DNA of 5,165 nt, taken from NCBI GenBank assembly GCA_949948825.1, contig CATLIJ010000205.1:1-5165 (forward strand), written 5' to 3'. This document shows positions 4,947-5,165 of this stretch, piece after piece. Each line of letters starts with the position of its first letter. Position 1 is the stretch's first letter. The notes beneath the pieces were generated by a model. The model worked only from the letters and a program-made list of their open reading frames with translations. It had not been told where the DNA came from and ran no database searches. This DNA is from an uncultured Clostridiaceae bacterium. GTDB lineage: Bacteria > Bacillota > Clostridia > Lachnospirales > Lachnospiraceae. Position numbers and translations under genes: made by a program.

Positions 4947-5165
4947 ATGCTGCAGGGAAAAACAGTGGTCCTGGGAGTGGGGGGAGGAATTGCTGCCTAT
5001 AAGATTCCCAATCTGGTCAGTATGTTAAAGAAGCTTCACGCCAATGTGGAAGTGATTATGACCAAAAATGCAGGGAACTTTATTACCCCCATCACATTTG
5101 AGTCACTTACCGGAAATAAATGTTTGATGGATACGTTTGACCGGAATTTTCAGTATCAGGTGGAA
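4947..5165 (+). CDS. coaBC: Bifunctional phosphopantothenoylcysteine decarboxylase/phosphopantothenate-cysteine ligase CoaBC (3' end missing)
   Basis: The first 73 codons of coaBC (dfp) run off the right edge; the full protein is usually about 400 residues. CoaBC joins cysteine to 4'-phosphopantothenate and decarboxylates the product to 4'-phosphopantetheine, using FMN in the N-terminal decarboxylase domain seen here. Evidence is the start MLQGKTVVLGVGGGIAAYK, the flavin-binding loop of the family, followed by VEVIMTKNAGNFITPITFESLTGN and then CLMDTFDRNF, both typical of this domain. In E. coli Dfp the loop reads VSGGIAAYK, so a Ser is Gly here. The start is secure: AAGGAGG at 4935-4941 is 5 bases before the ATG. 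It is transcribed away from coaX, with a 95-base spacer holding the promoter and a candidate operator. Confidence 0.94.
   Translation, partial: MLQGKTVVLGVGGGIAAYKIPNLVSMLKKLHANVEVIMTKNAGNFITPITFESLTGNKCLMDTFDRNFQYQVE

Overview
The window looks like chromosomal DNA from a Gram-positive clostridium, most likely a Lachnospiraceae (Clostridium cluster XIVa) species. This is inferred from strong AAGGAGG-type ribosome binding sites, TGnTATACT-type promoters, moderate GC, and the protein families present: a Sapep/PepV-type dipeptidase, type III pantothenate kinase and CoaBC. No phage, transposase, CRISPR, rRNA or tRNA sequence was recognised.

Positions 1-4028 read left to right as a peptide-use locus. 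It opens with the 3' part of an oligopeptide/dipeptide ABC transporter ATPase (OppD/DppD type). The partner ATPase (OppF/DppF type) follows with a 14-base overlap and has its own strong ribosome binding site. A 239-base gap (1551-1789) holds an imperfect 32-base tandem duplication that starts inside the end of oppF, a perfect 23-bp inverted repeat, and a terminator-like hairpin with a T-run. A complete M20-family dipeptidase gene comes next. A GntR-family (FCD-type) regulator follows after 124 bases, and its leader carries two near-identical 23-base direct repeats. The simplest reading is that the transporter imports short peptides, the dipeptidase cuts them to amino acids, and the GntR protein may control part of the locus.

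Positions 4029-5165 are a separate coenzyme A synthesis unit. coaX (type III pantothenate kinase, minus strand) converges on the GntR gene, and a long hairpin in the 55-base gap probably ends both transcripts. coaX is divergent from coaBC (phosphopantothenoylcysteine synthase/decarboxylase), whose first 73 codons end the window. The 95-base divergent spacer has an extended -10 promoter facing coaBC, overlapped by an 8-bp inverted repeat that could be an operator. The two genes together cover the first three steps from pantothenate toward CoA.

I saw no clearly new biological system. The parts most worth a second look are the non-coding repeats: the duplication and inverted repeat after oppF, the 23-base repeats before the GntR gene, and the inverted repeat between coaX and coaBC.
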